Origin: Alphaproteobacteria bacterium LSUCC0396
Lineage (GTDB): Bacteria > Pseudomonadota > Alphaproteobacteria > Puniceispirillales > Puniceispirillaceae
Direction of reading: 5' to 3'
Assembly (NCBI GenBank): GCA_041228345.1
Contig: CP166131.1
Location: 1,853,001 to 1,917,000, forward strand
DNA: 64,000 bases
Below, piece after piece: positions 29,811-37,686 of this stretch; position 1 is the stretch's first letter, and the number at the start of each line of letters is the position of its first letter. Made by a program: the position numbers and the translations under genes. Below the pieces are notes generated by a model. The model ran no database searches and had not been told where the DNA came from. It saw only the letters and a program-made list of their open reading frames with translations.

Positions 29811-30104
29811 TTAATCAGCCACACCTTCAATAATCATAAAATCAGTGTCCGAACATTCGTCTCTAACAGCTTTTGCCGCCTGATACTCTTCGCTATGATA
29901 AAACGTGTTTGCGGCTTCTTTGCTCTCAAATTCAATCATCATTACGATACCGCTGACATCTCCTTCAAGTCTTTCAGCGTCTGGCCCTCGAGCAAGAACC
30001 TTGCCACCATATTTTTTTATGGCTGGACCAGCCATACCAGAAAATTGTTGAAATCTGTCTTGGTCAGTAACCCTAATGTTTGCAACTACATATCCTTTAG
30101 GCAT
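29811..30104 (-). CDS. DUF1330 family protein
   Basis: A 97-residue dimeric alpha-beta barrel (ferredoxin-like) protein of the DUF1330 family, function unknown. Features are PKGYVVANIRVTDQDRFQQFSGMAGPAIKKYGGKVLARGPDAERLEGD, then IVMMIEFESKEAANTFYHSEEYQAAKAVRDECSDTDFMIIEG. The ATG at 30104 has a GGAG site nine bases upstream. An in-frame upstream ATG at 30155 would add a stretch encoded by the inverted repeat and is rejected. The stop is three bases from the integrase stop (convergent). Confidence 0.85.
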   Translation of the reverse strand: MPKGYVVANIRVTDQDRFQQFSGMAGPAIKKYGGKVLARGPDAERLEGDVSGIVMMIEFESKEAANTFYHSEEYQAAKAVRDECSDTDFMIIEGVAD

Positions 30105-30132
30105 TTTACACTCCGCAAGTTTGAAATGCCCC

Positions 30133-30208
30133 AGCGTCACCAGAGCTGTTAGCACGATAAACGCTTATATTTCAGTGATGTAAGAGAAAAAGTGGTGCCC
30201 GGGGGCGG
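30133..30208 (-). repeat. 76-bp inverted repeat, right copy (tRNA-Phe 3' end)
   Basis: Perfect inverted copy of 28585-28660, including 16 bases of the tRNA-Phe 3' end. It does not extend into the rest of the tRNA, so no second tRNA gene exists here. Confidence 0.9.
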
Positions 30209-30537
30209 GGTTATGTTCCCGATGTAGGCACTTCTCAGCACTGTCGTATCAGCGTTTCTGCCAGTTTAGGTGTCACCTGTTGCAAGTCAACAGGCACGTT
30301 TTGTACGTCAGTTTGTGCACCAGTGGCTAGCAACCCAGCCGTTGCAAGCCCCCCATCAAAATATCAGACGGGGCGCCATTGCTATTACAGTGGGGCGTCA
30401 CTCACCGCTAGCCTTTGCGCTGGGCTTATTTTTCGATTGCCCTAGTGAACAAATCCGTTAATCTGACATCAGGCATTTAACCACCAACTTGTGCGCCTTG
30501 GCATCCTGCCTAAAGCACTAAAGCGGAGGATAGCGTT
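30209..30537. other. Gap of about 330 bases with one copy of a hairpin repeat
   Basis: No convincing gene. It holds repeat copy (a) at 30374-30430 and the GGAGG ribosome site of the following small ORF. Confidence 0.5.
30374..30432 (+). repeat. Degenerate island repeat, copy a
   Basis: Contains CGCCATTGCTAT (30374-30385) and GCTAGCCTTTGC (30407-30418), both shared exactly with copy c. The second block starts a short hairpin (AGCC...GGCT) followed by a T-run (TTATTTTT), so it may act as a terminator. Confidence 0.6.
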
Positions 30538-30723
30538 ATGACTAAGCACCACACTTCCCTATATGACGACAAGACTAACCCAGCGCCTGATGGCGTCCTC
30601 AAGCAGGAACTGGTCACCTTAGAGCAAACACCTGACGGCATCCGAATAACCCGCCTCAAGCGACGTTTCTCTGGAGAAGCAGTCAATAGCAGCTTTGAGA
30701 GCGAGCCAATAAGCCTAACTTAA
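30538..30723 (+). CDS. Small hypothetical protein (61 aa)
   Basis: A 61-residue hydrophilic protein I do not recognise. It begins with an ATG preceded by a strong GGAGG ribosome site at good spacing and ends just before a hairpin terminator, so it is probably expressed. The sequence is rich in Thr, Ser and charged residues with no membrane segment or Cys. It is an island gene and could be a regulator or toxin/antitoxin part, but nothing in the sequence shows this. Confidence 0.6.
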   Translation: MTKHHTSLYDDKTNPAPDGVLKQELVTLEQTPDGIRITRLKRRFSGEAVNSSFESEPISLT

Positions 30724-30730
30724 ACTAAAT

Positions 30731-30757
30731 AGGCCAGCCTTTGCGTTGGCCTTGTTT
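30731..30757 (+). terminator. Rho-independent terminator after the 61-aa ORF (repeat copy b)
   Basis: Stem AGGCCA/TGGCCT around a CAGCCTTTGC-type core, followed by TTGTTTTG. The sequence downstream (TGTGGCAGGGTTGAT, to 30772) also matches copy c of the island repeat. Confidence 0.65.
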
Positions 30758-30823
30758 TGTGGCAGGGTTGATGGAAGTATTAGGCTCAAACAGTGCAGGC
30801 TAAATGAATTTGGATTAGCGCTA

Positions 30824-31756
30824 ATGGCAAAGACAAATCTAACACATCACTTCACTAAAATTTCTGGTCAGGAGTGGCACTGGGTAGAACAGGGTACAGG
30901 AATTCCAATTGTACTACTCCACGGAATTCCAGAAAGCTGGCAGTGCTGGAAACACCAAATCCCGAGTTTAGCGAGGCAATTTCGTGTAATTGCACCAGAC
31001 CTTAAAGGTTATGGAAAATCTGGAAAGGGGGATGGTGACTACTCAATGACCTGTGTCGCAGGAGAAGTGCTTGCTTTATTAGATGCGATTGGCGTGGATG
31101 ATTTTCACCTAGCAGGGCACGACTGGGGTGTAGCTATATCAGATAATATTATTAGCCAGGCATCGCACCGAGTTAAGCGTTACATTAGATGCTGCTTGTC
31201 GCTCCACGAGTATGACCCACGGAACTCTCTACACCACCAGTGGAATGCTGAAAACCACCGGGAAGCCGCAAAGTTAATGAATTGTGCTGAGGCTTACGTA
31301 CGAGTTTGGTTTGAGAGTTCATGTAAACCGGAGCTTTTACCTCAACAGCAAGAACTAAATGAGATTATTGAAGAATTTTCTGAACCTGGAACTGGCGATG
31401 CTGTTTCTAGGTATTTCCGGGATATTCGTAAAAGTAAGCCAATAGATTTATCCAAATTTACAATGCCTATTCTTTACATCCATGGTGAACACGACCCTCG
31501 GCAACCGATAGAATACTGTCATGGCATGGAAGAACATTTAACTGGACTTCAAGCAATACTGGTAGTTGATTCAGGGCATTTCGTGACGAGAGAAAGACCA
31601 ACAGTTGTAACTAATGCCATGGTCTGGTTTCTAAATTCTATGCTGGCTTCTGGACTGCCAATTTTCGAAAGGTCAAGGCATTACGGTTTGCCAACTCGCC
31701 CAGCCAAAAAGCCAGAAACAAGTTTTGGCGTAAATGCTGTTACAACGAAATCATAA
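30824..31756 (+). CDS. Alpha/beta hydrolase, epoxide hydrolase-like
   Basis: A 310-residue alpha/beta hydrolase. The oxyanion motif HGIPES (about 32), the nucleophile elbow GHDWGV with Asp as nucleophile (about 108), and the catalytic His in DSGHFV (about 257) point to epoxide hydrolase or haloalkane dehalogenase relatives rather than to a serine esterase. I start at the ATG at 30824 (MAKTNLTHHF), where homology-like sequence begins; the upstream extension to 30746 comes from the terminator repeat. No strong ribosome site is seen. The A+T-rich codon use differs from the left core genes, fitting island origin. Confidence 0.82.
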   Translation: MAKTNLTHHFTKISGQEWHWVEQGTGIPIVLLHGIPESWQCWKHQIPSLARQFRVIAPDLKGYGKSGKGDGDYSMTCVAGEVLALLDAIGVDDFHLAGHDWGVAISDNIISQASHRVKRYIRCCLSLHEYDPRNSLHHQWNAENHREAAKLMNCAEAYVRVWFESSCKPELLPQQQELNEIIEEFSEPGTGDAVSRYFRDIRKSKPIDLSKFTMPILYIHGEHDPRQPIEYCHGMEEHLTGLQAILVVDSGHFVTRERPTVVTNAMVWFLNSMLASGLPIFERSRHYGLPTRPAKKPETSFGVNAVTTKS

Positions 31757-31787
31757 GATAATTTTTGCGTGGAGATAAATGTCATGC

Positions 31788-31861
31788 CGCCATTGCTATA
31801 ATGGTGGTGGCGCGAAAGACAGCTAGCCTTTGCCTTCGCCCTATTATGTGGCAGGCTTGAT
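31788..31861 (+). repeat. Degenerate island repeat, copy c
   Basis: Contains CGCCATTGCTAT (31788-31799), which forms a hairpin CCGCCATT/AATGGTGG, then GCTAGCCTTTGC (31822-31833) and TGTGGCAGGCTTGAT (31847-31861), the latter shared with copy b. It separates the hydrolase and GYD genes. Confidence 0.6.
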
Positions 31862-31885
31862 TGGTGAGAAAGGGAGTTTGATGAA

Positions 31886-32212
31886 ATGAGAGTATTATAC
31901 CTAGGAATGTATAGTGACGAAGGGCTTCAGGGCTTAGAGAGCAGCAGCTTGGCAAAACGCAAAGAAGCTGCCGCTTCAATCGCGAAAGCGGCTGGTGGAG
32001 AGCTGCTTGATTTGATGTATCTGCAGGGCGATTACGATATGGCGGCACTTATGGAATTGCCAAGTATCGAGTCAGCAAGTGGTCTGTTAAAAGCTGTAAA
32101 TGACTCGGGTGCTTGGGAAAACATGATGATGTTCCCTGAATTTGATTTGGATGAGGGGTTGAAGGCGATTAACGCTGTCAAGTCGAGCTATAAAACGCCC
32201 GGGCAAGAATAA
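31886..32212 (+). CDS. GYD-domain-like protein
   Basis: A 108-residue protein resembling the GYD family of small ferredoxin-like-fold proteins: LYLGMYSDEGLQGL, RKEAAASIAKAAGGELLDLMYLQGDYDMAALMELPSIESASGLLKAVNDSGAWENMMMFPEFDLDEGLKAI. The function of the family is unknown. A GGGAG site is about ten bases upstream of the ATG. A small perfect inverted repeat CAAGAAT/ATTCTTG covers the stop codon. Along with the nearby DUF1330 gene this makes two small alpha-beta proteins in one island. Confidence 0.75.
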   Translation: MRVLYLGMYSDEGLQGLESSSLAKRKEAAASIAKAAGGELLDLMYLQGDYDMAALMELPSIESASGLLKAVNDSGAWENMMMFPEFDLDEGLKAINAVKSSYKTPGQE

Positions 32213-32239
32213 AATTCTTGGTCTGAGAAGAGTTAAGAC

Positions 32240-32313
32240 GGTTCCATAGCGCAATTGGATAGAGCATCTGATTTCGAATCAGAAGGCTGGGCGTTCGAGT
32301 CGCTCTGGGACCG
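32240..32313 (+). tRNA. tRNA-Arg (TCG anticodon)
   Basis: A 74-base cloverleaf: acceptor GGTTCCA/TGGGACC, D-arm, anticodon loop TTTCGAA between TCTGA and TCAGA, T-loop TTCGAGT. The CCA end is not encoded (discriminator G then AAATG). It lies at the end of the first accessory block and would read CGA codons. Confidence 0.88.
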
Positions 32314-32710
32314 AAATGATAATCCGCTATTGCGGTTAAAGATCGGTTGAAACTGAAATTTTAAAATGAAAACACACCGGGCTAAAAGCTAGCGCTTTCT
32401 CACGTTCCGAGGACACAGATCCGCGGTCCAAGCGTCTCGGACCACGACCCTCTGGCCAAATCTGTTGAACTGGTTTTAGCTTTTATTATCTTTAACCCAA
32501 CTAAGGCATCAAACAACTTCACTATTTATTTAATAGTTTAGAAAATATGAGCCATTGCAAGCTGAAGCGAGCGCTCGTAGCATTGTTATGGCGAGGAAAT
32601 AGGGAGCTCAATTAACGATGCTAACAATAAAATTGCGTAACTGACGCCGCGACCATTTACCTCGACCAAGAGGAACACATTCCTGCAGCGTCTGTCGAAA
32701 TTTGCGGGGG
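32314..32710. other. Gap of about 400 bases
   Basis: I see no coding frame that stands up, and no second copy of the tRNA-Arg end. It is A+T rich in its second half. Confidence 0.5.
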
Positions 32711-33592
32711 TCAGTCCAAAGTTTGACCATCATAGTAAATTCCGTCATTGCGCTGAAAATACTGCCGCGCCAGCCAGCTGCACATACCATCCAATCCAGG
32801 GAATAACACTCTTTCAGTGATGTTCGATTGATCAAGTTTGTCACGAATCTCCCATTTAAGATCCGCAGGGATCACGATTTTCCTCCAGATATCGGGCTTT
32901 TTATGCAACCAGTCCGTCATCGGCTTGCAAGCGCCAATTTGCACAGAAAAGCATGCAAACTGGTTCACAATCCTTGAGCTAATTGAAGGGGGTTCGAAAA
33001 AAACGACCTGCTCTAATCGTGACGGATCGCTGACATTTTCCAGCGATTTTATGACGCTGGACAGCATTTCGTCCGTGAAGACGTGTGCGCCTTCGCGAAA
33101 AAGTCGCTCTTTCAAAGAGGCCTCCAGATGATCATGGGCCCGATGATAGTCAACCATCCAGATTGCGCCATCATGCTCCATGGATTCTAGATTGGCGCAT
33201 GCGAAATGCGCCGAGATCAGCGGCGAATACGTCCAGTCAAGAAGCCGGGTCGGGAGGCCGTGATGCTGGGCCAACGCAATCCAGTGCCAAAAGTTCTTGG
33301 GTTGGTCCTCCGACGCGCCCAAATGCGATTTGGCATACTTTATGAAATTGCGAAGCAGGTGCTTCTCCAGATTGACCTGTTTACCGCTGTTTCGAGACAG
33401 GCTTGGTGACAGCTCGTACTCGGCTCTGGAATGCCCCCTGAAAAGGTAGTGTGACCGGTGCCGTCTTATTTGCTGGTTCCAAGAGCTGTCGTGCAGGGCT
33501 TCCAGAAGCTCAACCCAAGTAGTCACCGTGACTGTACTTTCAGATAGCGACCGATTTAATATTATGTCTTCACGCGCTGGCCTGTTGTTCAT
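32711..33592 (-). CDS. FRG-domain protein
   Basis: A 293-residue protein with the FRG domain, named for its Phe-Arg-Gly motif: HYLFRGHSRAEYELSPSLSR (about 50), then FWHWIALAQHHGLPTRLLDWTYSPLISAHFACANLE (about 105-140). FRG proteins are often found in mobile and defence-associated loci, but a biochemical role is not settled. It is alone on the minus strand next to tRNA-Arg and divergent from the TRAP genes. Its C-terminus after about residue 220 has no domain I recognise. Confidence 0.82.
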   Translation of the reverse strand: MNNRPAREDIILNRSLSESTVTVTTWVELLEALHDSSWNQQIRRHRSHYLFRGHSRAEYELSPSLSRNSGKQVNLEKHLLRNFIKYAKSHLGASEDQPKNFWHWIALAQHHGLPTRLLDWTYSPLISAHFACANLESMEHDGAIWMVDYHRAHDHLEASLKERLFREGAHVFTDEMLSSVIKSLENVSDPSRLEQVVFFEPPSISSRIVNQFACFSVQIGACKPMTDWLHKKPDIWRKIVIPADLKWEIRDKLDQSNITERVLFPGLDGMCSWLARQYFQRNDGIYYDGQTLD

Positions 33593-33693
33593 TTCGGTTC
33601 CCCAAAAAACAGTTGCGATTTTTATAATAGCCTTGTCCTAGCAGATAATCTCAACAGAACAAAATTTTTGACACCTGAACCCTAAAAAACAAG

Positions 33694-33724
33694 TTGACTA
33701 GCCACCAAATTATGTTCGTATACT
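33694..33724 (+). promoter_or_regulatory. Candidate promoter of the TRAP operon
   Basis: TTGACT and TATACT are separated by 19 bases, about 46 bp before the TAXI receptor ATG. The spacing is slightly long, so this is only a candidate. Confidence 0.4.
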
Positions 33725-33769
33725 AACAAATAAAAAGTAAAATAGACAGCTTCAGCAAGGAGGAACACC

Positions 33770-34756
33770 ATGATTTTAAAGCGTAAGTTAACCATTGGCG
33801 CACTCGCCGCGGCGGCTCTATTCGCGGCTCATCCGGTGAGTGCAGCATCGAATATCACCCTTTGCGGCGGCAGCCCCGGAGGCCTTTGGTCGCTGCTCGG
33901 CGCGGGCCTTGATGCCGCCGTTCGCAAAATCGAGCCGGACACGACAGTTACATATCAGACATCCAGTGGTGGCTTTGCGAACATCGTTCAGGTGGCGCAG
34001 GGAAAATGCGACCTAGCCATTGTGCATGTCGCTGAAGTGGTGATCGCACAGCGTGGTGAAGAGCCGTTCAAAGAGCCGACAGGTGGCGTTGAGGCTGTTT
34101 CGATGCTCTATGACTGGGCTCCCATGCAATGGGTTATAGACAAAAACTATGCTCAGACAAATGGCCTAAACTCCATTGCCGACCTTGCCAGTTCCAAAGA
34201 ATCATTCGATTTGGTAGTGAATCGGCGAGGTATTTTGCCATCGATTCTGGCTGAGAAGTCACTTGCCGATGTTGGCGTCACGTTTGACGGCATCGAGAGC
34301 AAGAAAGGCAGTGTGCAATTCCAAGGTTCCGGTGGCGCATCCAAGATCATGCAAGATGGCAAGGCAGATGCCTGGGTTAATGCGACGTTCATCGGTAGTG
34401 GACAAATCAGGGCCATTGCCGAGAAACGTGAACTCACGCTGTTGTCTGTCCCGGACAAAACCATCGCGATGATGCAAGAAAAATACGGCTCTAAGGCTGT
34501 TACGATTCCGGCGGGTGCTTACCCATGGCTGGACAAGGAAGTGAAAACTTTCGGCGCTTCGGCCGCTCTTATAGCGGCTAAAGATGCAGATCCTGCCTTG
34601 GTCAAACTTGTGACTACGGCGATCTTCCAGAACCCCTCAGAGATCCAGGGCGTTCACAAGGCGATGCGCGCGTTCAACGGTGAACTGGCTGCATCCCTCA
34701 AGTCGTTCAAGTACCATCCAGTTGCTGCAGAAGTCATATCCGCAGCAGGCTTCTAA
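33770..34756 (+). CDS. TAXI-family TRAP transporter solute receptor
   Basis: Periplasmic substrate-binding protein of a TAXI-type TRAP transporter, 328 residues. It has a clear signal peptide (MILKRKLTIGALAAAALFAAHPVSAA) and the family core ITLCGGSPGGLWSLLGAGLDAAVRK, TSSGGFANIVQVAQGKCDLAIVHVAEV and GSGGASKIMQDGKADAWVNATFIGSGQIRAIAEK. A strong AAGGAGG precedes the ATG. The ligand is unknown; TAXI receptors bind organic acids such as glutamate in known cases. It is followed at 81 bp by the fused permease. Confidence 0.92.
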   Translation: MILKRKLTIGALAAAALFAAHPVSAASNITLCGGSPGGLWSLLGAGLDAAVRKIEPDTTVTYQTSSGGFANIVQVAQGKCDLAIVHVAEVVIAQRGEEPFKEPTGGVEAVSMLYDWAPMQWVIDKNYAQTNGLNSIADLASSKESFDLVVNRRGILPSILAEKSLADVGVTFDGIESKKGSVQFQGSGGASKIMQDGKADAWVNATFIGSGQIRAIAEKRELTLLSVPDKTIAMMQEKYGSKAVTIPAGAYPWLDKEVKTFGASAALIAAKDADPALVKLVTTAIFQNPSEIQGVHKAMRAFNGELAASLKSFKYHPVAAEVISAAGF

Positions 34757-34837
34757 GCAGACACCCATATGCGTCAGCCATGTTTCTGCAATGGCTGACG
34801 CAACACACCTTACCTTCTTGACAATGGAATAGGCCTG

Positions 34838-36748
34838 ATGGGTAGTGTCTTAAGTCTTCTATTTTCAACGGGACCGCGACGGCATTTGACCGGGTGGCTT
34901 TATTGGCCCGTTCGTATTTACACTGCTCTCTTCACGGTTTGGGTCCTTTGGGCCGCGGTCTTTTCTCGCACCGACGCGTTGTCGCTGACCGTTGTGTTCC
35001 TGTCTTTGATCTTTGTTCCGTCTTTCCTCCTTATTGGCGCAACGGAACGCGCAAACCCTTGCAAGCCCGGCGTCATTGACTGGCTCTTGTCCGCGCTGGC
35101 CGCAGTGTGTGCAGCCTATTTCATTTATTTCATTCCTGAGACCGCCTCTCGCATAAGTCTGCTTTTTGATTTGCGAGTGGATCAGTTTGTTATGGCGGGC
35201 ATATTAATCCTGCTGACACTTGAAATTACACGGCGAACAGTTGGCGTGTTTCTGATGATGATTGTTGTGGCATTCATCTTGTATAACCTCTACGGGCACC
35301 TTATCCGTGGCCAACTTGGGCATGGGTATATTTCGTTTTCGCATTTTATCGATATTAACGTCTACACAACGGACGGCCTGTTTGGCGTGCCGGTCCGCGT
35401 CGCGGCTACATATGCGTTTCTCTTCGTGATGTTTGGAACATTCCTGGAGAAGGCAAAGGGTGGTGACTTCTTTTTCGGGCTTGCGGCTGCGCTATCAGGT
35501 CGTTCGGTAGGCGGGCCTGCCAAGATTGCCGTTTCGTCCTCTGCTTTGTTCGGCACGATGTCCGGTAGCCCGACTTCAGACGTTGTCGCGACTGGTTCAA
35601 TTACCATTCCGATGATGAAAAGGCTGGGATACCGACCCGAACTTGCGGGTGGTGTCGAGGTGGCGGCCTCGACAGGGGGAAGCTTGCTACCCCCTGTCAT
35701 GGGCTCGGCCGCGTTTATCATGGCCGAGATGACCAATCTTGACTATGGAGAGATCGTGCTGGCAGCCTTGGTGCCTGCGCTTCTCTACTATCTCGGTATT
35801 TTCATCCAAGTACACCTCAGATCGGTTGCGCTGGGCCTCGCGCCTCTGGATGAAACAGAGGTCCCAAACCTTGCAGACACATTTCGGAAGGGGTGGATAT
35901 TTCTGGTTCCACTTGGTGGCCTTGTCTCCCTACTTGTTGTGGGATATTCCCCAACAATGGTCGCGGCCGGTAGCGCGTTTCTGGTTTGGCTGGTCTCTTT
36001 CTTAAGGCCCGAAACCAGATTAGGATTCAAGGGCACCATTGAGGCGCTGTCGGAAACCACGATACGCATGCTGGCCGTAACAGGGGCCTGCGCGGCCGCA
36101 GGGCTTGTCATAGGCGGAATCACGATGACCGGGTTGGCGGCGAAATTCTCTTTTGTCGCCTTTTCATTGGCTGGTGATCAGGTCCTTGTAACGCTTTTTC
36201 TAAGCGCCGTAGTAACTATCATTTTAGGGCTTGGTATGCCAACGCCCAGCGCTTACGTGCTCGCGGCTGTATTGGTGGGTCCAACCCTTGTGAACGACTA
36301 TGGCTTTCAAGAGTTGAATGCCCATCTCTTCCTTTTGTATTTCGCGGTTATGTCCGCCATGACACCACCAGTGGCTGTCGCCGCTTACGCGGCCGCTGCG
36401 ATTTCGGGCGCAAACCCACTGAGAATTGCGGTTATATCTATGCGATTTTCTATCGTTGCCTTCATTGTGCCGTTCATCTTTGTGCTGAACCCCCTATTGT
36501 TGACCCCAGTTGCAAGCCCCCAAGCGATTGCAGTGTGCTTGGCAACAGTTCTGGCCTGTACTCTGATCGCAGTAGCTTCGGAGATATGGTGGCTGGACAA
36601 GTTATCTGGGCCCATTCGGGCTGCAATGGTCTTGGCCGCCTTGGCACTGTCCGTCCCCTACATGAGTTGGAAACTTCTTGGAGCGTCAATTGGTCTGGGG
36701 CTGCTTATTCATTGCTACCGAGGATATCAAAACTACCGGTTCCAGTAA
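34838..36748 (+). CDS. TRAP transporter permease, 4TM/12TM fusion
   Basis: Single-chain membrane component of a TAXI TRAP system, 636 residues with about 16 or more helices. The N-terminal third corresponds to the small DctQ-like subunit and the rest to the DctM-like subunit, shown by GLAAALSGRSVGGPAKIAVSSSALFGTMSGSPTSDVVATGSITIPMMKRLGYRPELAGGVEVAASTGGSLLPPVMGSAAFIMAEM and GLGMPTPSAYVLAAVLVGPTLV. It pairs with the preceding receptor to import an unknown anion with sodium or protons. Confidence 0.93.
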   Translation: MGSVLSLLFSTGPRRHLTGWLYWPVRIYTALFTVWVLWAAVFSRTDALSLTVVFLSLIFVPSFLLIGATERANPCKPGVIDWLLSALAAVCAAYFIYFIPETASRISLLFDLRVDQFVMAGILILLTLEITRRTVGVFLMMIVVAFILYNLYGHLIRGQLGHGYISFSHFIDINVYTTDGLFGVPVRVAATYAFLFVMFGTFLEKAKGGDFFFGLAAALSGRSVGGPAKIAVSSSALFGTMSGSPTSDVVATGSITIPMMKRLGYRPELAGGVEVAASTGGSLLPPVMGSAAFIMAEMTNLDYGEIVLAALVPALLYYLGIFIQVHLRSVALGLAPLDETEVPNLADTFRKGWIFLVPLGGLVSLLVVGYSPTMVAAGSAFLVWLVSFLRPETRLGFKGTIEALSETTIRMLAVTGACAAAGLVIGGITMTGLAAKFSFVAFSLAGDQVLVTLFLSAVVTIILGLGMPTPSAYVLAAVLVGPTLVNDYGFQELNAHLFLLYFAVMSAMTPPVAVAAYAAAAISGANPLRIAVISMRFSIVAFIVPFIFVLNPLLLTPVASPQAIAVCLATVLACTLIAVASEIWWLDKLSGPIRAAMVLAALALSVPYMSWKLLGASIGLGLLIHCYRGYQNYRFQ

Positions 36749-36761
36749 TGCGATCTTTCCG

Positions 36762-36789
36762 TTGCAATTGCTTTAACCCCCATTATAAT
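36762..36789 (+). promoter_or_regulatory. Candidate sigma-70 promoter before the NadC-like gene
   Basis: TTGCAA (36762-36767) and TATAAT (36784-36789) are 16 bases apart and 30 bases ahead of the ATG at 36819. It would allow the two enzyme genes to be expressed apart from the transporter. Confidence 0.5.
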
Positions 36790-36818
36790 TGTTAGTACAC
36801 AAATGAAAGGAAGCTAAC

Positions 36819-37655
36819 ATGTTGCTTGACCTTCGCAAGATCAATAATTTGATCGACCTGTGGCTCGACGAGGATGTTAATTACTATGATCTGACAGCAA
36901 AGATCATGGTAGAAGACGAGGCCGTGGCCAATTTTGGTATGAATGCGAGGGAGCCCATTATTCTCTCAGGCCTAAAAATTGCAGAAATGGTCTTCAAGAA
37001 AATGGACCCCGACTGCAGCTTTGTAACAAACCATAAGGACGGCGACAGGGTTGAAAAAGGGGAGACTTTCGCAGTCGTCACCGGCAACGCACAGGGGCTT
37101 TTGACGGCAGAGCGAGTAGCCCTCAACCTGATTCAGCGTATGTGCGGGATTGCTGGCTTAACCGCACAATATGTCGACGCCATAGATGGCACCGGCGTCA
37201 CATTAATTGACTCACGCAAGACAACACCGGGTCTGCGGATGATTGAAAAATATGCGGTGGTTTGTGGCGGTGGCCGCAGTCATCGGCTCGGCCTGGATAA
37301 TGGGATCATGCTGAAGGACAACCACATTGCCGTTGCCGGCAGCATTACGGCGGCCGTTCAGCGCGCTAAAGCCTATGCGCCAATTCTAACCAAGATCGAA
37401 GTCGAATGCGATCGTCTGGACCAGGTCGAAGAAGCATTGGCAAGCGGCGTTGATGTTATCATGCTTGACAACATGAGCAACGAAGACATGGCAAGGGCTG
37501 TTGGAATGGTCGACAAACGAGTTCCGCTTGAATGCTCCGGCGGTGTGCGGCTTGAGACAATTCGGGCCAAGGCAGAAACCGGTGTGGACTACATCTCGGT
37601 TGGGCGCCTCACCCAGTCTGTAGCTTGCGTTGACATCGGCTTGGACGAAATCTGA
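36819..37655 (+). CDS. NadC-like quinolinate phosphoribosyltransferase family enzyme
   Basis: A 278-residue member of the quinolinate phosphoribosyltransferase superfamily, which joins PRPP and a pyridine dicarboxylate to give nicotinate mononucleotide. Family parts present: EDVNYYDLTAKIM, GLLTAERVALNLIQRMCGIAGLTA, the active-site run DSRKTTPGLRMIEKYAVVCGGGRSHRLGL, MLKDNHI, VEVECDRLDQVEEAL, VIMLDN and SVGRLTQS. It deviates from typical NadC: EDxGxGDxT is changed to EDVNYYDLT, N-H-R to S-H-R, and LTHS to LTQS. HRLGL recalls ModD. No nadA or nadB is nearby. The base accepted may therefore not be quinolinate (inference). An AAGGAAG site precedes the ATG. Confidence 0.85.
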   Translation: MLLDLRKINNLIDLWLDEDVNYYDLTAKIMVEDEAVANFGMNAREPIILSGLKIAEMVFKKMDPDCSFVTNHKDGDRVEKGETFAVVTGNAQGLLTAERVALNLIQRMCGIAGLTAQYVDAIDGTGVTLIDSRKTTPGLRMIEKYAVVCGGGRSHRLGLDNGIMLKDNHIAVAGSITAAVQRAKAYAPILTKIEVECDRLDQVEEALASGVDVIMLDNMSNEDMARAVGMVDKRVPLECSGGVRLETIRAKAETGVDYISVGRLTQSVACVDIGLDEI

Positions 37656-37686
37656 AGCTCAATTCTCTTTATTGGGGAGAGATCTA

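Noticed and set aside
30105-30155. Upstream start of the DUF1330 frame
   Set aside because: The extension lies partly in the repeat; the ATG at 30104 has a GGAG site and fits the family.
30374-31861. Integron attC sites
   Set aside because: The repeat lacks convincing inverse-core and core sites (RYYYAAC/GTTRRRY) in the expected positions, and no intI is present.
32608-32844. Minus-strand frame overlapping the FRG C-terminus
   Set aside because: It shares sequence with a recognisable gene in another frame and has no own motif.
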